From: Paenibacillus sp. JNUCC32
GTDB lineage: Bacteria; Bacillota; Bacilli; Paenibacillales; Paenibacillaceae
DNA: 64,000 bases
Direction: 5' to 3'
Assembly: GCF_014863545.1 (NCBI RefSeq)
Contig: NZ_CP062260.1
Coordinates: 2,728,001-2,792,000, forward strand
Notes under the pieces: model-generated
What the model was told of the DNA's origin: nothing
Databases searched by the model: none
What the model saw: the letters and a program-made list of their open reading frames with translations, nothing else
In this document: piece after piece, positions 17,088 to 24,539 of the stretch
How the letters are laid out: the number at the start of each line of letters is the position of its first letter
Numbering within the stretch: position 1 is the stretch's first letter
Program-made: the position numbers and the translations under genes

Positions 17088-17395
17088 TCTTGCTTCACCT
17101 CTCCAATCTTCATATGTACGTTAATTGCTGAATGACGCGTGTGATCCCGGCACGAAAAAGTGGGTTCCAAGGCACATGACCAGTATAACATCGCAGCTGT
17201 CTATGCGATACAAAACACCGTTCGATTTCAGGTGAATATCCAACCGTGCATGAATACAAAAAACTTAGAATATTTTACACAAACTTTTAGTAAGCTGCTT
17301 GACAAAGATAACCCACTAAGATTATGATTAGCTCATGCAAAATAACAAGCACACCATGATCACAATATATTCAGAATAATCGGGAGGTAAGAACA
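17088..17395 (+). promoter_or_regulatory. intergenic region with promoter of the FMN reductase gene
   Basis: This 308-bp divergent spacer contains a sigma-A promoter for the plus-strand gene: TTGACA (17299-17304), 18 bp, TATGAT (17323-17328), about 70 bp before the GTG start. GGGAGG (17382-17387) is the ribosome site. I recognise no riboswitch or clear operator; the AT-rich stretch before the -35 could hold one. Confidence 0.6.
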
Positions 17396-17935
17396 GTGTC
17401 CAAATTGAATATCGGTATTATTTTAGGCAGTACCCGTCAAGGTCGTTTAAGTCCGCAAGTAGGTGAATGGGTTAAACGTATCGCTGACGAGCGCGGAGAT
17501 GCAAACTACGAAATCGTAGATATCGCGGATTACAAGCTTCCGCTTTTGGGCGAAGCCGACGCGACTGAACAAGCAACGGCTTGGAATACCAAACTTGCAA
17601 GTTTGGACGGCTTTGTATTCATCGTTCAGGAGTACAACCACAGTATTTCCGGCTCATTGAAGAACGCACTCGATTATGCCCGTGAGGCATGGAACAATAA
17701 AGCTGCAGGCATCGTGAGTTACGGTTCTGTTGGCGGCGCACGCGCTGCCGAGCATCTGCGCGGAATCCTGGGCGAGCTGTCCGTAGCGGACGTTCGCGTA
17801 CATCCTGCCCTCTCGTTATTCACTGATTTCGAGAACGGCTCTGTGTTCAAACCGGCAGATCTGCATCTTGTCAATCTGAATGGCATGCTTGACCAAGTGC
17901 TTGCTTGGAGCGGTGCTTTGAAGACGCTGCGCTAA
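17396..17935 (+). CDS. NADPH-dependent FMN reductase (flavodoxin-like quinone/azo reductase)
   Basis: Flavoprotein of 179 residues. It has the flavodoxin-fold phosphate loop GSTRQGRLSP (residues 11-20), the flavin-contact segment QEYNHSISGSLKNALDY, and SYGSVGGARAAEHLR. These are standard for the NADPH-dependent FMN reductase family (chromate, azo-dye and quinone reductases). GTG 17396 is chosen as start because GGGAGG lies 8 bp upstream and no ATG fits. It is monocistronic with its own promoter and a very strong terminator. Its role may be quinone or redox-stress detoxification. Confidence 0.9.
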   Translation: MSKLNIGIILGSTRQGRLSPQVGEWVKRIADERGDANYEIVDIADYKLPLLGEADATEQATAWNTKLASLDGFVFIVQEYNHSISGSLKNALDYAREAWNNKAAGIVSYGSVGGARAAEHLRGILGELSVADVRVHPALSLFTDFENGSVFKPADLHLVNLNGMLDQVLAWSGALKTLR

Positions 17936-17947
17936 TCTCTAATAATT

Positions 17948-17998
17948 AGGACTGCCGCCGCTTCATCTTTCGATGAGGCGGCGGCAGTCCTTTTTTTC
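17948..17998 (+). terminator. strong intrinsic terminator of the FMN reductase gene
   Basis: A hairpin of about 19 bp (AGGACTGCCGCCGC... paired with GCGGCGGCAGTCCT) followed by seven T. Confidence 0.95.
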
Positions 17999-18030
17999 AG
18001 GCATCCACGCTTCATACCGAAAACCTGCGC

Positions 18031-18720
18031 CTATTCGATATCAATATGAAACGTTTCGTTTAGCCCTTTCTTGCCCTCGGGCGTGATTTTAACGGCCCTT
18101 GTTTTCGGAATGCGTTGCACCCAACCCAATTCCAATAGTCTTTCCAACAGCGCATGGCCCAGCGCCCCGGCAAGGTGATGACGTCTTTCACTCCAGTCCA
18201 AGCATCGGTGCGTGAAGGATCGGCGTTTTTTCTTCACGCGTTCCAGATCGATTTGAAACGCCTTGAAGAAGCCTTCTCCTTTTTCGGTAACCGTAAATTG
18301 ATGATCCACTTCGGATAAAATCCCTGCACTGAGAAGCGAATCCGTCAATTGAATTCCCAAACTCCCCGCAAGATGATCATAGCAAGTCCTTGCATGGCGA
18401 ATGGCTTCGTGCTCCAAAGCTTGGTTGAATGATCTTATTTCAACGGGAGGCGTTATCGATAGAAGGCTCTCCATGATCCGGGCAACCTCCTGGTTCTCTA
18501 TTCCGTAATAACGATGCCTTCCCTGTTTTTCGACGGCCACCAGATTCGCCGCAACCATTTTGGATAAATGAAAGCTAGCCGTTTGCGGTTTGATATTTGC
18601 CATGTACGCCAGCTCTCCTGCCGGGTGGTAACGACCATCCAATAAGACGGTCATGATGGCCGCTCTCGATGCATCGCTTACGAGTGAGGCTACCTGTGCT
18701 ATGTTCGGACTCGCATTCAT
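18031..18720 (-). CDS. ArsR-family winged-helix transcriptional regulator
   Basis: DNA-binding protein of 229 residues. The N-terminal winged helix (about 5-85) shows VSDASRAAIMTVLLDGRYHPAGELAYMANIKPQTASFHLSKMVAANLV, typical of ArsR/HTH_5 repressors, followed by the wing RHRYYGI. The C-terminal half is an uncharacterised helical domain seen in the YczG-like long ArsR proteins, and has no metal-binding ELCVCDL motif. I place the start at ATG 18720, 7 bp behind AGGAGG; an ATG two codons earlier abuts the ribosome site. It diverges from a flavin-reductase-type gene, and a perfect palindrome in between is its likely operator. Confidence 0.88.
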   Translation of the reverse strand: MNASPNIAQVASLVSDASRAAIMTVLLDGRYHPAGELAYMANIKPQTASFHLSKMVAANLVAVEKQGRHRYYGIENQEVARIMESLLSITPPVEIRSFNQALEHEAIRHARTCYDHLAGSLGIQLTDSLLSAGILSEVDHQFTVTEKGEGFFKAFQIDLERVKKKRRSFTHRCLDWSERRHHLAGALGHALLERLLELGWVQRIPKTRAVKITPEGKKGLNETFHIDIE

Positions 18721-18747
18721 CTCCATCCCTCCTGATGTAATCCATAT

Positions 18748-18763
18748 TTCGATGAGCATCGAA
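18748..18763. promoter_or_regulatory. perfect palindrome, putative ArsR-type operator
   Basis: TTCGATGAGCATCGAA is a perfect 7-bp inverted repeat with a 2-bp centre, midway between the divergent regulator and flavoprotein genes. Position and symmetry fit a dimeric winged-helix repressor acting on both genes (inference). Confidence 0.45.
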
Positions 18764-18817
18764 CCTTTTCTATTCTACAATGATTTGGGATAGAACCGTT
18801 AATGGGAGGAACATTTT

Positions 18818-19438
18818 ATGAAAAAAACCGCTCAAATGATCGACACTGAACTAATTAAACCGAAAATCCTGTATTATGGAACCCCGGTTATTTTGCTCAA
18901 CACCCTGAATGAAGATGACACCGTCAATATCAGTCCCATCTCCTCATCATGGGCGCTGGGAGAACATATCATTCTTGGCATCGGACTCGGTGGGAAGGCG
19001 ATCGAGAACCTGGAACGGCATCCTGAATGCGTCATCAATATTCCGGACCCTTCCTTATGGGAGAATGTCGAACGATTAGCCCCGTTGACAGGGAAACATC
19101 CAGTTCCGGACCACAAGCTGATGAGCGGATTTACATTTGAAAAAGATAAGTATGCGCAAAGCGGATTAACGCCAGCGGATTCTGTCGCCGTAAGGCCGTC
19201 TCGTATCATGGAGTGTCCGATCCAGATTGAAGCCAAGGTGAACCACATTCGGCTGCCTGACGATTCGCCCTTTTTTGCCATTGTCGAAACACAGGCTGTA
19301 CAGGTGCATGCCCATCGCAGCATCATAACGAATGAACAACACATTGACCCTGGCAAATGGAGTCCGCTCATCTACAATTTCCGGCACTATTATGGGCTCG
19401 GCCCGTCATTAGGCAAAAGCTTTCGAGCCGAAACCTAA
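18818..19438 (+). CDS. flavin reductase family protein (FMN-binding split barrel)
   Basis: Protein of 206 residues with the split-barrel flavin reductase fold: a TPVILLNTLNEDDTVNISPISSSWALGEHIILGIG segment (residues 22-57) for FMN binding and ENLERHPECVINIPD. Proteins of this type reduce FMN or use it as a cofactor in small-molecule reductions. The start follows GGGAGG by 8-9 bp. The gene diverges from the ArsR regulator, which probably represses it. Specific substrate unknown. Confidence 0.85.
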   Translation: MKKTAQMIDTELIKPKILYYGTPVILLNTLNEDDTVNISPISSSWALGEHIILGIGLGGKAIENLERHPECVINIPDPSLWENVERLAPLTGKHPVPDHKLMSGFTFEKDKYAQSGLTPADSVAVRPSRIMECPIQIEAKVNHIRLPDDSPFFAIVETQAVQVHAHRSIITNEQHIDPGKWSPLIYNFRHYYGLGPSLGKSFRAET

Positions 19439-19453
19439 TATTCGGGAGCATAA

Positions 19454-19487
19454 GGAAGAGGCCCGCCATGTATGGCGGGCCTCTTCC
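19454..19487. terminator. bidirectional terminator between convergent genes
   Basis: Perfect 16-bp inverted repeat GGAAGAGGCCCGCCAT with a 2-nt loop, just downstream of the flavoprotein gene and of the anti-sigma gene. T runs are short, so termination strength is less certain. Confidence 0.75.
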
Positions 19488-19500
19488 TCATGCTTGTGGT

Positions 19501-20691
19501 TTACGGCTTGACTGGAATGGTCATTTCCAAATCCTTCAGATAGGTTTTATCTCCTACGCTATCCTGATCTTGCCCTATAACACTCCAATCCTTTGGATTG
19601 ACGGTCAGCGTAAACGGCTTAATCGTAATGGATTTCGGCGTTCCGTTCAGAGGACTGTACAATTGGTCGATATGATATTCGGTTTGGGGTTCGCTATGGA
19701 AATATTCGAATTTTCTTGGACTCAGGACATTTCCTTGATCATCCACCAGCTCATAATAGACCATGCTGGCGCTGTATTCGCCTGTTTGCTCTGCAGAAGC
19801 CGGCACCTCGCCTTTACTGTCCAGAACCAGTCGGGTCGATACCGGTGAAATATCCAATTGCTTGACGGTATAACTGAATGGCCCATCCGATTTCGTGGCC
19901 TGATCCGGCTTCACGACAATCGATGGATTAGCGACATTTACAGGAATCTTGAATTCGAAGGTTTCGTTCACTTGAGTTACGTTGGCCTGAATGGTCAGCT
20001 CGAATTGATCGGGTAATTTCAGACCCTTGGTAAGCTCAACGATATAGGCATTGTCCTGTTGCGGATAATCTCCAAAGGTCCCCTCGCCCATCGCCACTTC
20101 TTGTCCGTCTACCAGAATTCGCGGCATTTCGATATAGCCTTTTTCCTGATCTTCCTTAGCTACTTTCCTCGACTTAACATACTCACTATCCTGATTACCG
20201 ATTAACGTAGCATCTTCGCTAATATACGGAGAAGCTGTACCCGGTAAATCCACTCCCTCGCGCTCCAGGATAAAGGACAACCGGGTTCCATCATATAGGA
20301 GGTCAGCTACCTTCAATGTCACGCCATCGTGAGTTAAGCTCAAGTTAGGTTCGGATAGGATCCCTTGCTCTATGGCGGCTTTCACTGCATCTTCGCTGGT
20401 TCCTTCGTATAGTACACCGAGCACTGGAATTTGCTTCAGGGTTGCTGCCATTACCGGCGATACAAACCCCGAACCGATCACGGTTCCTCCCAGCACAGCT
20501 GCCGCGGACGCAACGAGTATCGCTCTTTTAATAACATTCGGTTTAGGTTTGGTTGATAATCTTGTCATTTCACGCTCTCCAATTCGGTTCATGATTTGAT
20601 CACTCATACTTCTCGGTAAAGACGATTCGCGAATCCTTTGTTCGAGTGCATTCATCTCAGCGTATTCCGTTTGTTCCGGCAATTGTCCCAC
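19501..20691 (-). CDS. DUF4179-type transmembrane anti-sigma factor candidate
   Basis: Protein of 396 residues with a cytoplasmic N-terminus (1-54), one membrane helix (about 55-82, VIKRAILVASAAAVLGGTVIGSGFVSPVMAATL split here), and a large extracellular domain with the DUF4179 pattern (TLKQIPVLGVLYEG) and a DUF5643-like C-terminal half. It follows an ECF sigma gene and overlaps it by 35 bp, the usual arrangement for a sigma factor and its membrane-bound inhibitor, so the ectodomain is probably a stress sensor. A second module of the same plan lies at 40994-43389. Anti-sigma activity is inferred from context. Confidence 0.8.
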   Translation of the reverse strand: MGQLPEQTEYAEMNALEQRIRESSLPRSMSDQIMNRIGEREMTRLSTKPKPNVIKRAILVASAAAVLGGTVIGSGFVSPVMAATLKQIPVLGVLYEGTSEDAVKAAIEQGILSEPNLSLTHDGVTLKVADLLYDGTRLSFILEREGVDLPGTASPYISEDATLIGNQDSEYVKSRKVAKEDQEKGYIEMPRILVDGQEVAMGEGTFGDYPQQDNAYIVELTKGLKLPDQFELTIQANVTQVNETFEFKIPVNVANPSIVVKPDQATKSDGPFSYTVKQLDISPVSTRLVLDSKGEVPASAEQTGEYSASMVYYELVDDQGNVLSPRKFEYFHSEPQTEYHIDQLYSPLNGTPKSITIKPFTLTVNPKDWSVIGQDQDSVGDKTYLKDLEMTIPVKP

Positions 20692-21250
20692 GTGCCACCT
20701 CTCCTTTTTGGCTTATTCGGTCCATTAACTTATGACGCAAGCGTTCATACTTTTTCCTGATCGTTGCCGATTTGAGTCCCATGATGCCGCTGATTTCCTC
20801 GAAGGTATACTGTTCTACGGCCTTGAGCAGCAATATATGGCGTTCTTCTGCTGTAAGGTATGTTAAGAGCTCGTACACAACCGAATCGTGCTGGGATACT
20901 GTCACCACCGGCTGCTGTTCTTTATAATGCTCGATCAGATTGAGAAAACGATTCTGCTTTCTCTTAATATTGATCAGATGATGATAGGCCATTTTATACA
21001 ACCAGGCAGAGAAGGATACTTGTCTCTTATACAGATGAAGATGCTCATAAGCACGGATAAAGATCTCTTGCACGGCATCTTCCGTCTCCGCATGGTTCTT
21101 CAGAATATAGTAGCAGTAGGTGTACATCTGCCGTTCAAACTGGACGATGATCGCTTGATATGCATGTTTGTCTCCTGCTTTGACTTGTTCGATAACCTCT
21201 TCGATGGCCTTTCTTTTTCCTTCCGCTTCCCCGGGGATGGTTGGCTGCAA
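20657..21250 (-). CDS. ECF-type RNA polymerase sigma factor
   Basis: Sigma-70 family protein of 197 residues. Region 2 reads DKHAYQAIIVQFERQMYTYCYYILKNHAETEDAVQEIFIRAYEHL (about 33-78), and region 4 has EERHILLLKAVEQYTFEEISGIMGLKSATIRKKYERLRHKL (about 135-175). Starts with TTG 21250 after a near-perfect ribosome site AAGGAGG at 9 bp. The 3' end overlaps the DUF4179 gene by 35 bp, which couples synthesis of the two. Probably autoregulated through the element at 21280-21311. Confidence 0.93.
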   Translation of the reverse strand: MQPTIPGEAEGKRKAIEEVIEQVKAGDKHAYQAIIVQFERQMYTYCYYILKNHAETEDAVQEIFIRAYEHLHLYKRQVSFSAWLYKMAYHHLINIKRKQNRFLNLIEHYKEQQPVVTVSQHDSVVYELLTYLTAEERHILLLKAVEQYTFEEISGIMGLKSATIRKKYERLRHKLMDRISQKGEVARGTIAGTNGIR

Positions 21251-21279
21251 GCGAGCTCACCTCCTTCTTTGTTTACCTA

Positions 21280-21311
21280 TATAACAATCCGAACAAGGGA
21301 TTTTGTGACAC
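21280..21311 (-). promoter_or_regulatory. putative promoter element of sigma module 1
   Basis: On the minus strand GTGTCAC, 19 bp, GTTATATAG precedes the sigma gene. Module 2 has GTGTCCC, 18 bp, GTTATACAG in the same place (43429-43459). Shared elements at like spacing suggest a common type of promoter, possibly sigma-A-independent. Low confidence. Confidence 0.3.
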
Positions 21312-21407
21312 GATTTATTTGATGTGGAGAATGCGCATGAATAAGACCCTGCCGCTAATAGAGTCCGGATGCTCTGAAAGGGCATAATTCTGTGTCGTTA
21401 CGGGCGG

Positions 21408-22277
21408 CTACAGCTTCGGGTAACTCTTAACGTAATTCAAGAATCGTTTCGTTGCCGGAGATACTTCCCGCAAGGAGCTTACCGCAATGCCAAGCGATCT
21501 GAAGCTCTTTTCCTTCAATTCGATCAGCCGTATATTCCGCCGCTGCCCTCGCAGCACAAGTTCGGGAAGAATGCTGATGCCCAGGCCCTTCTCCACCATG
21601 GCCATAATGGCATAATCGTCTCCAAGCGTATATTTGATATCCGGCTTGGTCGGGGCTTTCTCCAGCACCCGGTTCACATCGTAATCGGAGCCTTTGCTTG
21701 GCATAATAAACGGTTCATTCTCAATTTGGGCTAAGGCAATGGAGTCCTCGGAGCTAAGCGGATGTTCCATTGGCAGCAGTACGAGCATCGGGTCTTGATG
21801 CAGAGGAATCGCATCGAATGTATCCCACGTCGGAAGTGACAGAAAGCCGCAATCAATTTTGCCCTCCGCGATCCAATCCTCAATTTCCCGATAATCTCCT
21901 TCGACCAAACGAATCTCGATATGGGGATAATCCCGCCGGAAATCCTGGATAATCCCAGGCAGCCAGTGAACGCCGACGCTGGTAAAGGTGCCGATGTGAA
22001 TGGTTCCCAGCTCGATTCCATGAATGGAAGCCACCTGCTGCTCCAAATGCTCGTTCCATTTCAATATTTCCCGCATCGTCTTCACGATCTCCTCGCCATT
22101 GGTCGTCAACTTCGCGCCTGAACGGTTTCGAATCAGCAGCGAGAATCCGAACTCATCTTCCAGGCTGTTGATCATATGGCTGACGCCGGACTGCGTAAAT
22201 CCCATCACTTCGGCGGCTTTGGTCAAGCTTCCGAGCTCGACGACCTTTACTAGTACTTTGAATTTATTAATACTCAT
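21408..22277 (-). CDS. LysR-family transcriptional regulator
   Basis: Regulator of 289 residues with an N-terminal helix-turn-helix (GSLTKAAEVMGFTQSGVSHMINSLEDEFGFSLLIR, about 16-50) and a periplasmic-binding-like effector domain (about 88-289). GGAGG precedes ATG 22277. It diverges from an EamA-type exporter gene with 127 bp between; LysR proteins often activate such a divergent neighbour, so the exporter is the likely target. Effector unknown. Confidence 0.93.
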   Translation of the reverse strand: MSINKFKVLVKVVELGSLTKAAEVMGFTQSGVSHMINSLEDEFGFSLLIRNRSGAKLTTNGEEIVKTMREILKWNEHLEQQVASIHGIELGTIHIGTFTSVGVHWLPGIIQDFRRDYPHIEIRLVEGDYREIEDWIAEGKIDCGFLSLPTWDTFDAIPLHQDPMLVLLPMEHPLSSEDSIALAQIENEPFIMPSKGSDYDVNRVLEKAPTKPDIKYTLGDDYAIMAMVEKGLGISILPELVLRGQRRNIRLIELKEKSFRSLGIAVSSLREVSPATKRFLNYVKSYPKL

Positions 22278-22301
22278 AGGGAATCCTCCGGTTTATTTTA
22301 T

Positions 22302-22320
22302 ACATGAATTTTACTCATGT
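22302..22320. promoter_or_regulatory. inverted repeat between LysR and EamA genes, putative operator
   Basis: ACATGA-ATTTTAC-TCATGT is a perfect 6-bp inverted repeat with a 7-bp centre, 25 bp upstream of the LysR start. Size and symmetry suit a LysR half-site pair, though the T-N11-A core is only approximate. Confidence 0.35.
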
Positions 22321-22404
22321 TTATTATTAAGAACATTCGTTTTACTTGTCTATTGTACGTGAGTATACTGATTCTGTTCAATCACTTGAAGGAGGAAGAA
22401 GAAC

Positions 22405-23319
22405 TTGAAACCGCTGAAGGCCGATCTTATGATTTTGTTTATCACCATGTGTTGGGGCTCGTCCTATCTTTTTATGAAAATGGGACTGGATTCGCTCGGA
22501 GCGTTCAATTTGATAGCCCTACGATTTGGATTGGCCTTTATGCTTGCAGGAGCGATTTTTTTCCCGCGCTTGCGCCGGGCTAACCTGAAGACGATCCGTT
22601 ACGCCATGCTCCTGGGCTTTATTTTGTTTATCATGTTCACGGCCTTGACCTTTGGCCTGAAAACAACGACAGCATCCAATGCCGGGTTTCTGATCAGCTT
22701 AACGGTGGTGTTTGTCCCATTGATACATACGTTCCTCTTTAAGAAAAAAATAGAGAAGAAACTGATCGTCAGTATTTTACTTGCCTTAACGGGCATCGCG
22801 CTGCTGACCATCCAGCTCCCTTTTGCATTTAAGATCGGGGACCTGTTCTGCATAGCGGCGGCATTATGTTATGCGCTTCATATCAATATCGTCAGCACGG
22901 CTGCGCAGAAGGTCGACGCGTTAAGCCTCGGCATCCTGCAGCTGGGATTTACCGGATTGTATGCGTTCCTCTCGTCACTTCTCTTGGAAACACCGGCATG
23001 GCCAAGCTCCACCGACTCATGGACGGCTGTCCTGATCCTCAGCGTCGTATGCAGCGGATTGGGGTTCATCTTCCAGACGATCGCCCAGAAGTATACAACC
23101 GCCACCCGAACGGGTCTCGTATTTTCGCTGGAACCTGTATTCGCCGCGCTGTTCGGATACTGGTTTGCCAACGAGGTCATGGATTCCAACCAGTATGCAG
23201 GAGCTGCGCTTGTCCTTCTTAGCGTTGTTCTATCCAGCGTTGATGTGAACTTCAGGAAACGGTCGGCCATGAAAAACAGACCCGTTGCGTTGGAGTCCTA
23301 TTCTGCTGAATTCAAGTAA
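22405..23319 (+). CDS. EamA/DMT-family transporter
   Basis: Drug/metabolite exporter of 304 residues with ten predicted helices in two EamA repeats; characteristic segments are FITMCWGSSYLFMKMGLDSLGAFNLIALRFGLAFML at the start of repeat one and AQKYTTATRTGLVFSLEPVFAALFGYW in repeat two. Starts with TTG 22405, 9 bp after AAGGAGG. It diverges from the LysR gene, its probable activator. Substrate is unknown; family members export amino acids, nucleosides or drugs. Confidence 0.9.
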   Translation: MKPLKADLMILFITMCWGSSYLFMKMGLDSLGAFNLIALRFGLAFMLAGAIFFPRLRRANLKTIRYAMLLGFILFIMFTALTFGLKTTTASNAGFLISLTVVFVPLIHTFLFKKKIEKKLIVSILLALTGIALLTIQLPFAFKIGDLFCIAAALCYALHINIVSTAAQKVDALSLGILQLGFTGLYAFLSSLLLETPAWPSSTDSWTAVLILSVVCSGLGFIFQTIAQKYTTATRTGLVFSLEPVFAALFGYWFANEVMDSNQYAGAALVLLSVVLSSVDVNFRKRSAMKNRPVALESYSAEFK

Positions 23320-23402
23320 AAAAGCTTGACTTATCTCTAAAAAATTTATATCTTTATATCACGGCTTAACTGAGGGCGATATCAGTTATGCAGGAACGTG
23401 AT

Positions 23403-23566
23403 TAAAGGGGAGTAGCTGTCACAGCAAAGTCGTCATTACGGGAAATGTCCCCGGCTTTGTTGGCAACGATTCGTTGTTTGCGAGACCTTTACCACACACT
23501 CTGTGGTGAAGGTCTCTTTTTGATTTCAAAAGGCCTTCACCTGCCGGTGGAGGTCTTTTTTGTGCC
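23403..23566 (+). promoter_or_regulatory. yybP-ykoY (Mn2+) riboswitch with two consecutive terminators
   Basis: The aptamer (about 23403-23492) shows the yybP-ykoY hallmarks: AAAGGGGAGTAGCTGTCA at the 5' side, AGTCGTCATTACGGG, CCCCGGCTTTGT, and GCGAGACCTTTACC closing P1. The closing strand is shared with a terminator GAGACCTTTACCACA/TGTGGTGAAGGTCTC plus TTTTT (23482-23521). Mn2+ binding would stabilise the aptamer and prevent the terminator. A second hairpin, AGGCCTTCACC/GGTGGAGGTCT with T run (23530-23566), follows at once. A candidate promoter TTGACT (23326-23331) lies upstream. The regulated gene is terC. Confidence 0.93.
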
Positions 23567-23594
23567 TTCAATAATACAACAAGGAGGAAATGGC

Positions 23595-24419
23595 ATGGAG
23601 CTTTTATTGGAGTATGGATGGGTGCTGTTAGTGCTCATCGCACTGGAAGGATTGCTGGCGGCGGATAATGCGCTGGTCCTTGCCATCATGGTCAAACATT
23701 TACCGGAGAACCAGCGCAAAAAGGCTTTATTCTACGGGCTGCTCGGAGCCTTTGTGTTCCGGATCGGATCGCTGTTCTTAATCTCGTTCCTGGTGGATGT
23801 ATGGCAGGTACAAGCCATCGGCGCACTCTATCTTCTTTACATTTCGATCAATCACACGTTGAAACACTTTATTAAAGGCAAGAAACCGACGGAAGACGCA
23901 AAACCGAAACCGGACAAGCCCAAGAAGCAATCCGGCTTCTGGATGACCGTCTTCAAGGTCGAAGTGGCGGACATCGCGTTTGCCGTAGACTCGATCCTCG
24001 CAGCCGTTGCGTTGGCTGTCGCATTGCCGCCAAGCGGATTGGCGAACATCGGCGGCCTGGACGGAGGTCAATTCATCGTCATCTTCCTGGGCGGATTCAT
24101 TGGTTTGATCATCATGCGCTTTGCGGCATCCTACTTCGTGAAATTGCTGCAGCAGCGTCCCGGACTGGAAGTGGCGGCATTTCTGATTGTTGGTTGGGTA
24201 GGCGTCAAGCTTGCGGTGATTACCCTTGCACACCCTGATGTAGCCCTAATCGACCATCACTTCCCTGAGAGCTCGATCTGGAAGGCTTCCTTCTATATCG
24301 TTCTCGTGCTGATTGCCGTGATCGGATGGTTTGGCTCTTCGAAAGAGAAAGTGCAGGATGAAGACAATGCCATCAAGGAAGTGGAAGAACAACAGCCGGG
24401 CAAAACGCTGCAAGGCTAA
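23595..24419 (+). CDS. TerC-family membrane protein (YkoY-like), Mn2+-riboswitch controlled
   Basis: Membrane protein of 274 residues with about eight helices. It has the TerC signatures LEGLLAADNALVLAIMVKHLP (with the conserved acidic residues of the first helix) and VEVADIAFAVDSILAAVALA, plus a Lys/Pro-rich cytoplasmic loop (KPTEDAKPKPDKPKK). In Bacillus, YkoY/MeeF-type TerC proteins export Mn2+ or metallate secreted enzymes, which fits the riboswitch. ATG 23595 lies 7 bp after AAGGAGG; frames extending upstream run through the riboswitch and are rejected. Single-gene unit. Confidence 0.93.
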   Translation: MELLLEYGWVLLVLIALEGLLAADNALVLAIMVKHLPENQRKKALFYGLLGAFVFRIGSLFLISFLVDVWQVQAIGALYLLYISINHTLKHFIKGKKPTEDAKPKPDKPKKQSGFWMTVFKVEVADIAFAVDSILAAVALAVALPPSGLANIGGLDGGQFIVIFLGGFIGLIIMRFAASYFVKLLQQRPGLEVAAFLIVGWVGVKLAVITLAHPDVALIDHHFPESSIWKASFYIVLVLIAVIGWFGSSKEKVQDEDNAIKEVEEQQPGKTLQG

Positions 24420-24487
24420 ATCCTCTTCCGCGTGCAATGTATACCAGGCACGAGGCAACTTCATAACATGATTCATCAAACAGGACA

Positions 24488-24530
24488 AGGCGATTTGCTG
24501 ACGGTGCTTCAACCGTTCACAAATCGCCTT
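24488..24530. terminator. terminator downstream of terC
   Basis: AAGGCGATTTG...CAAATCGCCTT with an inner ACGGT/ACCGT stem, between convergent genes; T-rich on the plus side (TTTCTTCTT). Confidence 0.75.
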
Positions 24531-24539
24531 TCTTCTTGC

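Noticed and set aside
23445..23594. N-terminal extension of TerC by 50 codons
   Set aside because: It would be translated from within the riboswitch terminators; AAGGAGG before 23595 fixes the start.
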